NCBI GenBank assembly: GCA_003344405.1
Contig: NOWV01000318.1
Span: 1-49,180, forward strand
From: Trichoplax sp. H2
Lineage: Eukaryota > Placozoa > Uniplacotomia > Trichoplacea
Reading direction: 5' to 3'
DNA length: 49,180 nucleotides
Shown piece after piece: positions 13,201 through 26,885 of the stretch. Each line of letters begins with the position of its first letter. The stretch's first letter is position 1. The position numbers were made by a program, and so were the translations under genes. The notes below the pieces were generated by a model. It ran no database searches, was not told the DNA's origin, and saw only the letters and a list, made by a program, of their open reading frames with translations.

Positions 13201-16200
13201 TCAGTATGAATTAATTCTATTTAATAAGAGATTAAAGTATTCATCCTGCATAAGAAACTATTGCAACCATTTGAAAACATTATCGTGTTTACATACCGAG
13301 TATAACCTTTTGTCTCTTAGTTTCCAGATCGTTATTTATTATTAGCTCTGCCATCTAAATATCACATGTGACAGTAATTTTTAATAAGTACTTAACAAGA
13401 ATATTCAGATTCCAAGATTGCTGTACCTCTTTACTAACTACGGTTTCCCAATCGGGTACTTCTGCAGGTATTGCTAAGTCAGGATCATCATCCTCTGTTA
13501 ATAATAAAAAATTAAGCTTTAAATATTCCTTACGTTATCATTAGCTTTATTTTGTAGAGCTGCTGCCTATACTCTTCAGGCCGATCATCTTACCGTCATC
13601 TGATAAAGCAAGATCATTTTCGCTATTTTCGGTTGGCATAGGCCTAAGGTAAAAATTTACATTTAACGTATGAATGATACAGTAATGGCTATGTATCACA
13701 AATATTTAATTTATGATATTGTATCTGCAAATAACATATATAGAGAAACCACAATAGTGCATTTAAATAGAATATACTCAAGTAGATTTAACTTCCAGTT
13801 CTACATACTTGTTATTTTAAAATGATCGTAAATTAAATCGTAATAGATTTTAACACTAATTATTATAATCTATTAATTGTAGGGATCTGTACTGTATTAA
13901 AATTAAAAATAAAGATATTACTAAATTGAAAATGCACCCTATAACTTATAATGTATAGTAATACAGTACAATTAGCTAGCATATTCCAAACTTATATTAA
14001 CCCTAAATAAATTCTATTATCATATATCAATTTAAATTACTTATAGCACAAAGTTGCTACTGTACTAGGTATCGCAGTGTTATTAAACTATTTAAAACTG
14101 CACCGTTGTTTCATGTATAAAAAGTAAACGGAAAAAAATTTATATATTTTGTAAATACCTTGTTCGAAGATTAGCTGTAATCTAAAATTATTAAAGAATG
14201 GCATAAGACTAACATTAATCCAGGCTTGAAATGCAATATTTTAATCTAGGTAACTGTATATTTGTTTATCATACTCCATAGCATCACCTTTCTTATTCTT
14301 GCTTCATCTTCAGTGACTAGATTTAAAAGTAGCAGTTTTTATGTAAGTATTATTATGATAAGTATAAGAAGCAGAAATTTATTATTGTAAAAAGATTATA
14401 TTACTGTAAGGAGTAACAAAGTAATTTTTACTAACTTGTGCCAGTAGCATCAGTATTCTGATTTCTGAATTGTAATTTTTTCCTAGCTACTTGAGAGATA
14501 GCTAATTCTTCCTGTCGACGGCTTTCAAAATTTCGAGCTAAATTAAAATAGAGAAGAATTCGATGAAATTAGCTAATTAAATAAGTATTGAAAAATACTT
14601 TTCATTTTGCTACCATGGGCAAGATTATACCGATAAATAGGTATATATGTTATGTATATATACTGTCACCGTAAAGATAAATATGACTATTCATTAATGT
14701 TTGCTCTACAAACATTCAGAATGTTGCTAAATAGAATTTCCGGAATTTACATCTTGTTAAGTATTGTAGCAGGATTTATAACATGTTCTTAAACCATGTA
14801 GAATGAGAATTTATGACTAAACGAAATCATCAATTTCAGATAAAGGAATAGATAGTCTGATCGTCAATAAACGAGGCTCATCAGCTAAGATACAGGGTGA
14901 GGATTTTACTTTCCAATAATTATGATCGGTTTATCTATTTTATGCATATCATATTTTCTAATTGATGCCTACTAAATTCAGCTACCCATCAATCTCATTG
15001 ATTAAAATAAAATATTGATTACTAGCATTGCGGTTAGATTACATGTAACTTAATGAATGGAGGAATGGCTTTCATGTTAAACTAGATTATAGAAGGGGTA
15101 GTGCATTCCAACCTATTGAAGCACAGATTACAGCAATCTGAGGTATTTAAGAAGCTGATATGAATTTATGAGAGAAATCTACATTAAATATACCATCGCT
15201 GCTTTGTTTATCCGCAGTATTGCCGCTGAAATTCCACCATGATGTGCGCTTGTTACTGGCAGTTTTTATGGGCTTTCGCGCGCTACTACCTTGGCAACTG
15301 TACAAAAGGCTCTTGGCACAAGCAGATATATGGACATTGAAGCCACATGCTGATAAATGAAGAATAAGAATAAGGTTGAAAACCAGTAACAGTTTTTTTC
15401 TATTTGATTGATGTTGTATAATTAGAAAGGAAATTTGGCAATCTTTTAATATTAAATCAATTAAATTTGTATAATTATCACACATACGAGTTACTTTTGA
15501 ATGTAATATGCTACCATAAAAATTGATATTATTAAGGTAAAATTTTTAACTCTTATTAGGCCGTTTTTTAACCTTGACAATGATAGGCGTTCTTTCCGAT
15601 ACCCCATATAACGCGGTTACATTGCCCACAATATTTTATTGTGGTAAAGGCTTGCGGCTGAAAACGGTGTCCTTTAATAAAGCATTCCTATGAATCGAAG
15701 TTGGACAATAGTCACCGCTAGTGATTTCATATATCTGTATGTTATAGATTTACCTAAGGTATTTATATAATATCATAAACTGATAAATGAGTTTTTGTTT
15801 CTACTTCATGTAATATCAGTTATGGAATATCATATACCCAGTGATATATTAATTGCCAATTACAGCACGCTATCTAACAACCATAAATAAACATAATATG
15901 TACAATTATTATCAAACTTACTTCATTTGGTCCAGTTCCTGATCTATCTTTTTGAAGGAATGCAGGACATCTTCCTAAGGCACTATTAGCAGACTTGAAA
16001 AGATCCGGTAAAATACTAAGTAATGATGGATTGATTTTGGATAATGATATTTACAGTATGCTGTGGTTGATAATGTGATTCTTTGATGTAATCTTATAGT
16101 GCAAGATGTAAAGTATGATTAGTGGATGAGATGTCACTTGTTTTTATACACTATCGGCTATAAATATTATTACGGAACGTTAAGAATAATCGACTCATGA

Positions 16201-19200
16201 CTGCCTACACAGTGATCGGCTTGATAAAGTATTAAATCTTAAACTAAACAAGTAGGTAAACAGTAACCCACTTGTCAAGTTAATTATATTTTATCTAGAT
16301 CATTATAGCCAGCAAAGACTTTCATGAAATTGAGATAGTTGTTTCAAAAATATAAGCTTACTGCTGGTTCATAGTCAAGAAATCTCAAGAAAGTGGCAAT
16401 AGAGGATGCAATGACAGACCTGTTTTATCGTATGGTACAAAAGAAGAAATATAACAGTCAATGTAATATTGAGTTCTGTAGTAATAGGATATTTTCTCCA
16501 TTAATAATTCAATGGTATTAAATAAATAGTTTGATGTATTAATTTTTAATATATACTTCCTTTACAATAGCAAGATTATTTATTTGTTATTAATCAAATT
16601 CATATTATAACTTCATATAACTTACTGCACATCCAAAGTTGATTGAGAAACCTGTCTAAAGGCTTCAATATCTTCCCTAAGATTAAATGATACAAGTTGC
16701 ATTGAATATTAAAATTGATTTAATGCATCTATCATGTTGATTAGGAGGTGAAAATATCATACATTAAGCGATTTAGTTGCGGCGTTAGAATGCCTTCAGC
16801 TGCTTTTATATCATCTGATTTGCTTTTATCAACTTCATTAGATCCATAAATTAATTAATAAGGTATAGTTAGAAATTATTTCCTGGATAATCACTTTAAA
16901 CTTATTCATTATCTCTTAGAAATATATTAGATCTGGCCTGGAAAATTTTATTTCCATTATTACTTAGATTAGGTCTCGTTTTCTTATATTCTGTAAACTT
17001 TTCCATAACTACACTCTTAGCAGGTTCCCTACAGATGAAGAAATTGAAGCACGGTTAGAGGAAATTTTATATAAATGGTATTTATATTATAATTTAATTA
17101 AGAGCTTAACCGAAAATACTTTTAAACTTAAACCTTACACACGATTGTTTTATGTAATTATTAAAACTATTATACCTGGCAGCCAAGAATATGTTGGAAA
17201 ACACTTGATCATCCCTGATGCTTTCGTTTTGTATTACATTGACTACGAGTATAAGATACGTTACTTTGATCAGTTTTTTATTATTTTTTATAATAGTAAC
17301 AGTATTTGGTTAATAAAAGATTTCTAATGGCGGAAATATTCTTAGCATTTTATTGGTATGTTAGTTTGCGATATTAAACCAACCAATATTGTATATGATC
17401 TGCGGCTCCACCGATATTTCTAAAGGCTAAAATCATATGGTGGCATTTTATTGACAAAGAATCCATAAAAGTAAACATTTTTCTAAAATGAAAAGGACGT
17501 ACTGCGGTAGGAACGAGGAAGGCAGTAGAAATTTCATACAGCCATCTTTTTTTATCCTTCACTTTACCGGACTTTTGGCGATAAGCTTCACACATTAACA
17601 AGAATAGCTGTAGACAGAAATATGAAAATATTAAGTAATGCTTCAATATCTAATCGGACTTCAGTCCATTATCATATTGAGATTGGCCTACCCAAAGCTA
17701 TGCATATACTTACCAGTGCGTTTGGTTTTTCATTCGCGATTAAGTACCGTAAGAAAGCAGCTGTCTTTTCTGCAGGAAAAAAATTAGATTTAAATTCTAC
17801 TTTCGTGTATGCATTACTAGCATATTATAAGAAATATTGACTAACATATCTTGTGCAGCTTATGGGTAATGAATATATCTCAGCTGTAGCTTAAGTTTGT
17901 ACAGTAACTATCGATATAAATAATTACCTGACTTGGGCTTTAGCAAACTAGAACAATCAATCGTTGTATCATCACGCTCTGCCAATGTTAACGTTACCTG
18001 ATTTGCCGCTGTGTGAAATATATAATTTTAAGTAGGTTACATGTAGCTAACAATGGTAGAATAATATAATCTATCTAACAAAAATATCTCTATAATTACA
18101 GTACTTTCATTATACCTTTCATCATATCAGTAACCGTTTCGTGACTGGCCGCAATCACGAGTTTTCCATCAACCTAGTTGCATCAAATAAAATAAAATTC
18201 ATTGCACGTCTGTCATATTCAGTAGATTATTGATCACAATTCATAATTTACCAGTACAGTGTTAATGATTTACAGTTAGTTTAAAAATAAATTTAACCAA
18301 ATATTAATTCTTAAATGTTAATAACAGTCATTTAACGTTATATATCAATGATGTGTAAGATGGTTTAGACATACAGCCATAAGACTTCATAAATTTCAGA
18401 ATTTTATAAATCCCGAAACGATGATTTAAAATAGTATTTATCACTACACTAAGATTACCTTTATAATCATATCTCCAGCTTTAAGGCCTGCAATATCTGC
18501 AGGACATCCTATAAAAAAGTTGGGGCATAGTCAAACATAATCATGGCTACACAATTGCTGCGGACAGATTTCCATAAATTTGATATTTACGAATTATAGG
18601 GCAATTATAATGTAAAATAGAGCTGCAACCATCACATTGCTATAGGTTATCTGGTACTGAGTGATATGATTAGCGAATTACTTAATTGGAAAATAGAGCA
18701 ACTGTTTGATTTTAATAATTAACCAGTGATCATATGAGGTTGCTGTTCCATTGCTAGAGTACAATATGCACAATTTACTAGTATATCACTGTGCTATTTA
18801 ATAAATATCAGTTTTCTAAAGTCTCGAACATTTTTAAATATGATCATCAAAGACCACTAAATCTTTAAAGTAAATGCATTTCTAATTAACATATCAGATG
18901 TACCGAGAAGCTTTCATTTTTACCTTTACGAACTGCTTTAATCGAAACTGGATTATGTCCGGTTATACTAACTCCGTATTTATTGTTTTTATCTCGACAG
19001 ACGACAATTATTTTCTGCCGTACATCAGAATCATCGTTCCTATATAAATTTAAAATAACAAAAAAGTAAATGAATTCAGATTTGCTTTGGGACTATATAT
19101 TCTATTACTAATTCCTGATATCTACATACAAAATGCTATTCTATTAAGCTGATCATAACTAAATCAGTAAAAATTGAAAATTTATTATAATCGCTGATTA

Positions 19201-19790
19201 AAGGAGTAAGCTGTTGTATAACTTCTCATATCTTCGATTGGCAATGTTGTATAAAATTCTCATACCACCTTGTTGGTGGCCTTAATAGAAGCTTTGTGTT
19301 TAATAGGTCATAAGTTGATTGATGTAGTTAATATTTATCACAAGCTTATCCGTTTCATCTTTAAATACGTCTTAAGATTCACTAATTAAGCGAACGTTAT
19401 ATGCAGAGTTTAAGAAGAATATTTGATAATAGTTATATCTTGAAGAACGTCATTTTATAACTATCGTACTACTGTTTCAGCTGCAGATGAAAACTACCAG
19501 TTATATTATAACGGAAATTCTCTGAAGGCTTCCTCAAAGCTAATAAGACAGATATACATCAATACTGTTAAAAATCTTCTTAGAGATGCCGTAAACAACT
19601 GATGGAGAATCAAAATGATCGGTTTAAATATTATTATTGATAATTTGCATCGTTTTCATCTAAAAACTCTAGAACTACTTGCTGCGTCGTATGCTAACCA
19701 TAACTTAAAACGTGGATTATAAAGAAGACTCAACGTTTATTTCACTAAACGAGTTTTAACTTACTTATTGATGGGTTTGAGCGTATCCAT
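10236..19790 (-). CDS. Rho guanine nucleotide exchange factor, PDZ-RGSL-DH-PH (ARHGEF11/12-like)
   Basis: Phase-consistent exons, 5' to 3': 19765-19790 (MDTLKPIN), 18924-19039, 18459-18508, 18116-18173, 17928-18008, 17714-17769, 17503-17607, candidate 17380-17419, 16964-17028, 16763-16832, 16626-16676, 16362-16419, 15922-15974, 15194-15297, 14436-14537, 14288-14316, 14159-14181, 13594-13643, 13427-13494, 13297-13354, 13164-13216, 12694-12787, 12522-12601, 12270-12353, 11924-11962, 11716-11833, 11540-11589, 11297-11425, 11110-11185, 10881-10996, 10719-10779, candidate from 10382, 10236-10302. PDZ: GCPADIAGLKAGDMIIK then VDGKLVIAASHE. RGS-like: FLRYLIANEKPNAL, LFLLMCEAYRQ. DH: WETVVSKE, ELIHTEKLHLKSLKVLRK, RRLMRYPLLLDQIAKYTQ. 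PH: LKLLLLEEYIVLLEIKDN. Family members link G-alpha-12/13 receptors to RhoA. The protein stops just after PH, without the long tail of vertebrate homologues. Joins at 17.4-17.5 kb and 10.3-10.7 kb are unresolved. Confidence 0.88.
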
Positions 19791-20620
19791 TTCAATCACA
19801 CACTATGAAAGCAAAAAGGTGAATAATCGATAGTTAAACAAGATATTAGTTTTAATTTTACAAAACTTGATCGTATAGACAGTAACAATTGTATCCAATT
19901 TTATGGTAGCTATTGATAGTCCATGGCTAACTGTGTTACATGTTTATAGGATAAATGAGTTAAGTCTAGTTATTGTACTAAAAAGATTGGGGGTGTTTAA
20001 TCGATTATATCCTTATTTACTAAAATTCAACCACATAACAGACCTTAAACCAAAACAGTTTAATTAAACTACTTAACATTGAAGCATTATCGATACTTTT
20101 GCTTACCTAACGATCAGATTGGTCTATAAAATGATTATTGCAACTATTTGAAGTATTGTTCAATTTTGAGATAGGCGTCGACACTCTGCGTGCCAATGCG
20201 AAATAAGACTATATGCTTGCTTTAGCTAACAGAAAAGAAGTGTCTTGAACTTCTAGTTATGCAGTATGGCAGCAAGATTACTCTGGTAGTCAGAGCTACT
20301 AATATTTTCCATACATGTGTACCCCAATTCCAAGTTCAAACCATATAGTGCCATACAAACTAATCTATTGTCTCAATTCTCATTTTAAACAAAAGCATAA
20401 TTTACATCTCTATAATTATAGTAAGTATAGGATTAGATAATGACAAGGAGACAATGATAAGTTACGCTATCAGGACATAATGACGTAGGTAGTCATTAGT
20501 ATTTTAGTACAGTATCGAATCCCTATCGAATTAGTCAGTCTAGAGCTACATGACTGCGATGCTGATCGGCGGATTCAGATAGTTACGCGTTTTGAGTACG
20601 TTGCAGCATCGTTTTAATGA
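19791..20620. other. RhoGEF 5' flank
   Basis: Upstream of the RhoGEF start codon at 19790. It should hold the promoter, 5' UTR and possibly a non-coding first exon. I see no coding frame or RNA gene. Confidence 0.35.
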
Positions 20621-20624
20621 GCAA

Positions 20625-21083
20625 GGCAATTACTATATTTAATGTAAAGTTTTCATATTATAATAGATTAGCCACTGTTATATTAAAAAACATAGACTAT
20701 AATTACTGTACGAATATACTGTAGAACGGAATCAGCTATTGAATGATGTACCAAAAATACCATCAGCCTTGGATTGGCAGCATTGTTTGAATGAATAAAG
20801 TAATTGCATTCATTTTTTAAAGTCTTTACATTGTAGCAAATTAGCTGCTGTTACATTGGAAATATAGCTTATGAATATAGAAAGGACCAGTTATTAAATT
20901 ATGCGCACAAAAAGTTACTCACCAGCCTTGGATTGGAAGCATTGTTTCAATGTATAAAGTAATTGCATTATTTTTTAAAGGCCTTTATATTATAACAGAT
21001 TAGCTGCTGCTATATTAGAAATATAGCTTATGAATATAGAACGGGATCGCTTATTAAATTATGCGTTACAAAAACTTATCTAA
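20625..21083. repeat. Tandem repeat, about 160-bp unit, about 3 copies
   Basis: The motif cagcctt recurs at 20764, 20923 and 21084 (spacing 159 and 161). Shared internal blocks are taaagtaattgcatt, agattagctgctg, aatatagcttatgaatatag and ttattaaattatgcg. The first copy is the most diverged. No coding sequence. Confidence 0.85.
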
Positions 21084-21900
21084 CAGCCTTCAATTGATAG
21101 CTTTAATCTGTAATTGACATTATAAATGCAATGAAAGAGCCGCTCTTCTTATATAGGATAGCCGTGAAGAAACTCTTATCATTAATTCATAGTAATATAC
21201 AAGTATCTTGTACTTGTGAAAGAGCTATTGATACAACTTACAAGTCATTAGAATCTGACTAACTACGGTAAGTATTATTTTTAGAAGAAAGGAAAGATTT
21301 CTGCTTTTCAAAAGTGTAAAGAGTAGTCAGTTCTGATATCCTGCCATATTAAGTCTACGCTAAGGCTAATCGAATACTCATAGGCTAACTAAACACATAG
21401 TAATATCTCTATAGATCATGATGCTTGTTTGCCTGTACAATATGATACATTAACAAGCTCATAATAGCCTGTTATCTAGAGCCAGCTGGTTATCATTAAA
21501 AGCTGCATCATACTTCTATCATATATTCACTTATTGCACACTACGTTATAAAGGGCTGCGCTGGAAGACCTCGAAATCTTAGCTCATGCATTACTGAAGG
21601 ACAAAAATGTTGTCTAGCCTCCACGTTAGTCTATGAAAGTAATGAGCTTGCGAAATAAGTTAGGGCTGTTTGTTGAATTAGGAGCTCTACTTTATTATTT
21701 TTGTCATATCAACGCTGATTTGCTCTTACCACAGTTACAAGTTACATTTATGATAATTGGTGCTTTCGACTAGTATATTATCAATTATTATTTCTTAGTT
21801 CTCAAGACTATGTAACGATAACTATACTGTACGCGTGGATACATGGCTAGTGTTAAAGTCAAGACTGTTATGCAAGTTATGCGTTAAATTTTACGACCGT

Positions 21901-22063
21901 TATAATGAACTATGGTAGTGAATATAGTACAGCTGAATAAGTAATTGCACAATAATTACCTTTGCCTAGTCCATGCTATAGTTATAATTAAGTATGGTAG
22001 TGAATGTAGTACAGCTGAACAAGTCATTGCACAATAATTACCTTTGCCTAATCCATGCTATAG
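21901..22063. repeat. Tandem duplication, 82-bp unit, 2 copies
   Basis: Blocks at 21901-21981 and 21983-22063 share tatggtagtgaat, gtagtacagctgaa, cacaataattaccttt and ccatgctatag at a constant offset of 82 bases with few mismatches. It lies about 760 bases upstream of the first UGT gene. Confidence 0.85.
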
Positions 22064-22825
22064 ATAAGTGTTAGATTACAGGTGGTTCATGGAAAAATGT
22101 ACGGTATAATGTACTACAGTACTTTATAAGCGTGGAGCTCCTAAATATCATCGTTACACTGGTAAATTTATATGCAAAAAGTACGTTGTATATGCATTCC
22201 GAGCAACTAAAAAAAGTAATATTAACAACCTATATCGTTTCATCAATGGCTGAATTAATAATAAAAAGCAATATTTTCGCTTTATGGTAAGGTGCAATGG
22301 TAAGCTATGATCCAGGTAGATCTAAGTAGAAGGGTGTTCAAACCCTAATGCTACCTGAACGATAGCATAGATACTGTACAGTGTACAACGCAAGCTTGAC
22401 CAACGCAACTCTAGCTAATTACAGGTGAAAATTAGTATTTTTTGTCAATAGGTGCGGTCCGTTGTCCAGTTCTCTACAGGGTTCTATAAATAAATAATAT
22501 AATACGAGATAATTGGAGGATTTATTGTCTTCTATACGGTATTATTATACAGTACCACATATAATATGCATATAGACTAGGTAGTACTGTATTTGCAGGT
22601 ACAGGATGTAATCATGCGAAAGGCTAGTAGTAAAGTAATTTACCTCAAAATTAAATTTAATTGAACTCGGTACGCTCCATATATTTCAGTGATTGATGCT
22701 TCTGCAATGGCTAACTGTCATGGATGAAATGGGTAGTCTACGATGTGAAGCGAGTTGAAGCCATAACTTTCTGACATTCAGCAGATAAGATTGAAATTGT
22801 GAAGTAAAAGGAACAAATTATAGCG
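22064..22825 (+). promoter_or_regulatory. 5' flank of UGT gene A
   Basis: Upstream region of the first UGT gene. No coding frame seen. I cannot place a confident TATA box or transcription start. Confidence 0.3.
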
Positions 22826-24794
22826 ATGTTGAAGTCAATAACAGTGGCTTGTCTGCTAAGCCTGCTGGTGTGTTCGAATTCATTGAAAATTGCAGTTTTG
22901 CCAACGCCTGTTGCTAGTCATATTTTATATATGAAAGCTGTTTCAGAAATATTAAAGAAAAATGGGCATCAGGTAATTATCAAGGTTAAAATTTGATGGC
23001 AACGTTTAATAGCTTTTTTCTTTAGAGAATATAATGCAAGTACGTATTTTTATCCTCGTATTTCGCTGGCAATTAAATTCACTACAGCTATGAAGTCATT
23101 TCAGGTGCTTTTTCAAGAAATGCTTGCTAAAGCACTGAGAAATTTTAATCAATATAATTGAAAGATCTCTCATCGTGCTAGCTTTTTCAGGCTTTATAAG
23201 TTCTATTTTATTTACTACAAAACTACTTTAAACTTACTTAATAATTGCACACAGGTTAGCATCATCGTAACCGAGGCAGGTGTTCCTATGATTCCCAATA
23301 TTCATGCTATAACATTCAGAACAATATCACCATCTGAAAGGGTTCCTGTTACAAGCAATAAATTCGGCTTACTTGGAATAATCAACCTAATGTCGACGAT
23401 GTATGCTATGCAAGGGACATTTTGTCGCAGTATGCTACAAAATGATACGATAACTAAACTCATCAAGGAATATGATGTCTTCGTCACTGACTCTATTTAC
23501 CTTTGTAGCTTTATGCTCCCTAAGATTGTTAACAAACGCAATATCATGATTGGTATACAAGGAACATTATTATCGCCAATTGGATATCCAGCCTATCCTA
23601 GTAATCCTGCTTATATACCTCAAATAGGAACGACTTATAGTTCGAAAATGAACTTTTTTCAACGTGTTAAAAACACAGTAGCTGCATGCTTAAAAGAACT
23701 CGTAATGTTTAACGTTATGAACTATTTAGCATACTCTATTAAACAAGAATTCAACATTAGACCCGATTTAGGATTTTATGAATTAATGTTATCGCCAGAA
23801 ATGACTTTAGTAGCCGGAGATTTCGCTGTAGATTATGCACGACCTATACCGCCAAATATGAAACTAATAGGATCACTATCAAGTGTATCAGCATCTCCAG
23901 TACCTGAAGATCTAGAAAACTTTATGGAGAGTTCGAGAGAACGCGGCGTAGTTCTTGTATCAATGGGAACAATCTTTGAATTTCCTGAAAGCAGCATACC
24001 GACTCTATTAGCTGGTTTTAAAAGACTTGAACAGAAAGTTCTATGGAAAACTAAATTAAACGTTAAGAATCCTCCAGATAACGTTAAAATAGTAAGATGG
24101 ATGCCACAAAATGATATTTTGGGTCATCCAAAACTAAAAGCATTTGTAACCCATGGTGGATCAAAAGGTATTTACGAAGCCTCTTATCACGGTGTTCCAT
24201 TAATTGGTATACCGATACAAGCCGAACAGCAATTAAATATAGGAAAGGCAAAGGCTGCAGGAGTAGCGTTAAATCTGGACAAAAATAATCTTACACCTGA
24301 CGTTATCGTTGAGGCAGTAGTAGAAATTATTAATCCATGGTATGCCATATAATATTCCGCATTATGCATCATCTAGTTAATTGTTAAACGTTATTTTACG
24401 TATTAATTTATTACGTATGAATGATAGATATACACAGTATTATAATACTTCATTCATCGTCTTGACCTTAAATAACATTAATGGTATCATTCTTTGCATT
24501 ACATGAATATGTGTATAATATAATAGGTATAAAGAAAATGCTATCCGAATATCTAAGAGGATGCAATCACGACCCAAACCTCCAAGTGAAGCTTTAGTAC
24601 AGTGGATTGAATATGTCACTCATAACGACGTTAGCCATTTAAAGCCTGAAGGACTTGATATGCCTTGGTATCAATATTACCTTGTAGACGTCATAGTATC
24701 TTCAGTGTTTTGTATATACAGTATATTTAAAATATGTAAGTATTTGCTATATTACCCTTCAACTAGCAATGTAGGTAAAGCCAAATATGATTAA
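22826..24794 (+). CDS. UDP-glycosyltransferase A (array copy 1)
   Basis: Exons 22826-22972, 23255-24339 and 24527-24794 (phases 0 and 2) give 499 aa. Exon 1 is a signal peptide followed by LKIAVLPTPVASH, whose His is the expected catalytic base of the GT-B UGT fold. Exon 2 starts VSIIVTEAG, holds VTDSIYLCSFMLP with the likely catalytic Asp partner, and then the UDP-sugar signature (RWMPQNDILGHP, FVTHGGSKGIYEASYHGVPL). Exon 3 joins NPW|YKENAIRISK and carries LVQWIEYV, one transmembrane helix and the C-terminus KAKYD, a KxKxx ER-retrieval motif. The family transfers sugar from UDP-sugar to small lipophilic substrates in the ER lumen; the substrate is unknown. It is the most distant copy within the A-E group outside the shared core. 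Confidence 0.93.
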
Positions 24795-26885
24795 TGAAGC
24801 TTTTACTACAGGCTCTTTAGGAAGATTATACCTAAGTATGAGAAATTGATTTTAAAATTATAACGCAAGGAAATTTAAATCATTGTTGAAGAATAATGAA
24901 GTTTCCTTTACGTATTCATATTCTGTATTAGTAGAAGAAGAAATTATCTATTTTTGTTCTGGATTATTTAATTTTAACAATATTAATGAGATTTATATTT
25001 GTATCATGCATACTCTTGTACTACTCGTATATTGAAAGTATCGTCCAATACATTGCATTGAATCATTCGTGGTACCTGCATCACTTATACACTCCCGACT
25101 ATTAAATTTTTATTGCACTAGCAGTACCTTATTAGAGATATATATTCATTAAGTAATGAGATATAATTATACTTCATGTTTAAGTAACTTTAAATCAATT
25201 TATATAATCAAAGCTTATGTCATATTTCCATATATATTATACGGTATAATTGTAATACAAGTTTGTAAAGTATAAAGAGGTAAATTTTAATCATAAGTTG
25301 GCTGCTAAGAAAAATCTATTGCATTACTTTATTGTTGCATATTATAATGCTCATATTTGTGTACATAACGGTAGCCAACAAGCTACAATAATATAATTAA
25401 GCCTTAGAAGGTGCAGAATAAGAATAAATAAGTCGACGTGACAACTCCTCCATCTCGGCACTTCTCTCATGCTGGTTCACCAATTAATCATCTTGTTGAT
25501 ATAATCAACCCAATTACATAGTTGTTTCCTTACTCTATATAAAATACTATATTGCATTTATGATTGAAACAGTCTGCAAAATATAATAAAATATAAAATG
25601 TAATATTATCTCTTAGACGCTATAGCATTTTTGTCAACTTGTTTTCATTGTGCTTTCATGATATACAAATACTTACTCCAATTGGTGCTGTTATAATAGG
25701 ATTGAAAATAAAATTAAGCATGATTAAGAAAGGTTTGACTATCCTATAATTTCAGTAAAATATATTTAAAAAATTGTCTAATTTATAATATAATTATTGC
25801 ACTTTATTATGATATAAAGTTTAATTAAAATATTGTTAAGAAATAAGAAGTCTTTGGAAGTTTCGCGTTTTATATTAATAGAAGAAACCATAAGATACAA
25901 TATTGTTTATTCTGTAATAATTTGATCGATAACTTTTCACATTAGTACATGTTTTGCAAACCGCTATGTTGCTACATATAGCACTGATCATGCTATCAAT
26001 TTTCGTGAGTAAAGGTATGATTTAAGTCATAATTTGTTGCTCATAAAATTAATATTTTACTTTGAATAAAGAAAAAAATATAGTATTTAGATATTGTGTT
26101 GTAATAACTTCAACCTGTTCCATGCATAGGTAATCAATACGGAATTTAGGATAATTGGTGCTCGAAATGATATAACCTTCTGCCCTTTGGGGTTGTAACC
26201 CTAACTATGTTTGAGTATAGTGATTATTGTACTATAAATCTACGTTCTATAAGTGCAGTATTTACAGGTTTTGTAATTATATTAGTAAAGAGATTAATTT
26301 GTTCCGCTAGAGATGAAAAACAATTCTTTAAATAATTTTTCAATAATCCCTGATTTTGAAATAATGCCTGATGTATTTATATTGTAGAATCAAACTCTTG
26401 GAGTATGTTGCTTCGTAAGCAAGATCCCGTTATTTCAGCTTACCGCTGTAGAATGCAAAATACCGATTAACCAATACACTTTAGAATACTATTTGTATTG
26501 CTAAAGATTTTTTAACATCATGCTAGCATTTGAATCAAATAAAATCAATTGATGCAAGTAATCCTTTAATAGCTGTAATCAATTGAAAGATTCTCCAGAT
26601 GGCGTATGTAAGTAAATTATAGATTAAACTTACATTTATATACTGTATTGTGTACAGTGACATTAAACCTGTATCTGGATCCATTGATATACTGTACGGT
26701 AGTTACTATCCACTATCTTTTCTAGTTCTCAATTATAGGCTATATAAACTTCAAAATAGAATTTCTTAAATTTTAATGCGATCAATCAAAAATGATGTAG
26801 TGCGCTTTGGAAGAGCTCATTTGTTCCTCGATTATGACTTGGTCTAAAGTTTATTGTTGTATATGTATACTATTCTTATAAAAAT
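24795..26885. other. Spacer after UGT A
   Basis: AT-rich DNA without a convincing coding frame, RNA gene or array-like repeat. It probably includes the 3' UTR of UGT A. Confidence 0.35.

Noticed and set aside
16990-17327. Plus-strand frame of about 113 codons (includes PTDEEIEARLEEILYKW)
   Set aside because: It lies antisense to a RhoGEF exon and intron. The Glu-rich part is the complement of the polypyrimidine tract before the 17028 acceptor; the rest is low-complexity AT-rich translation.
17622-17840. 72-codon plus-strand frame
   Set aside because: Antisense shadow of the RGS-like exon 17714-17769, whose minus-strand reading is well supported by domain match and splice phase.
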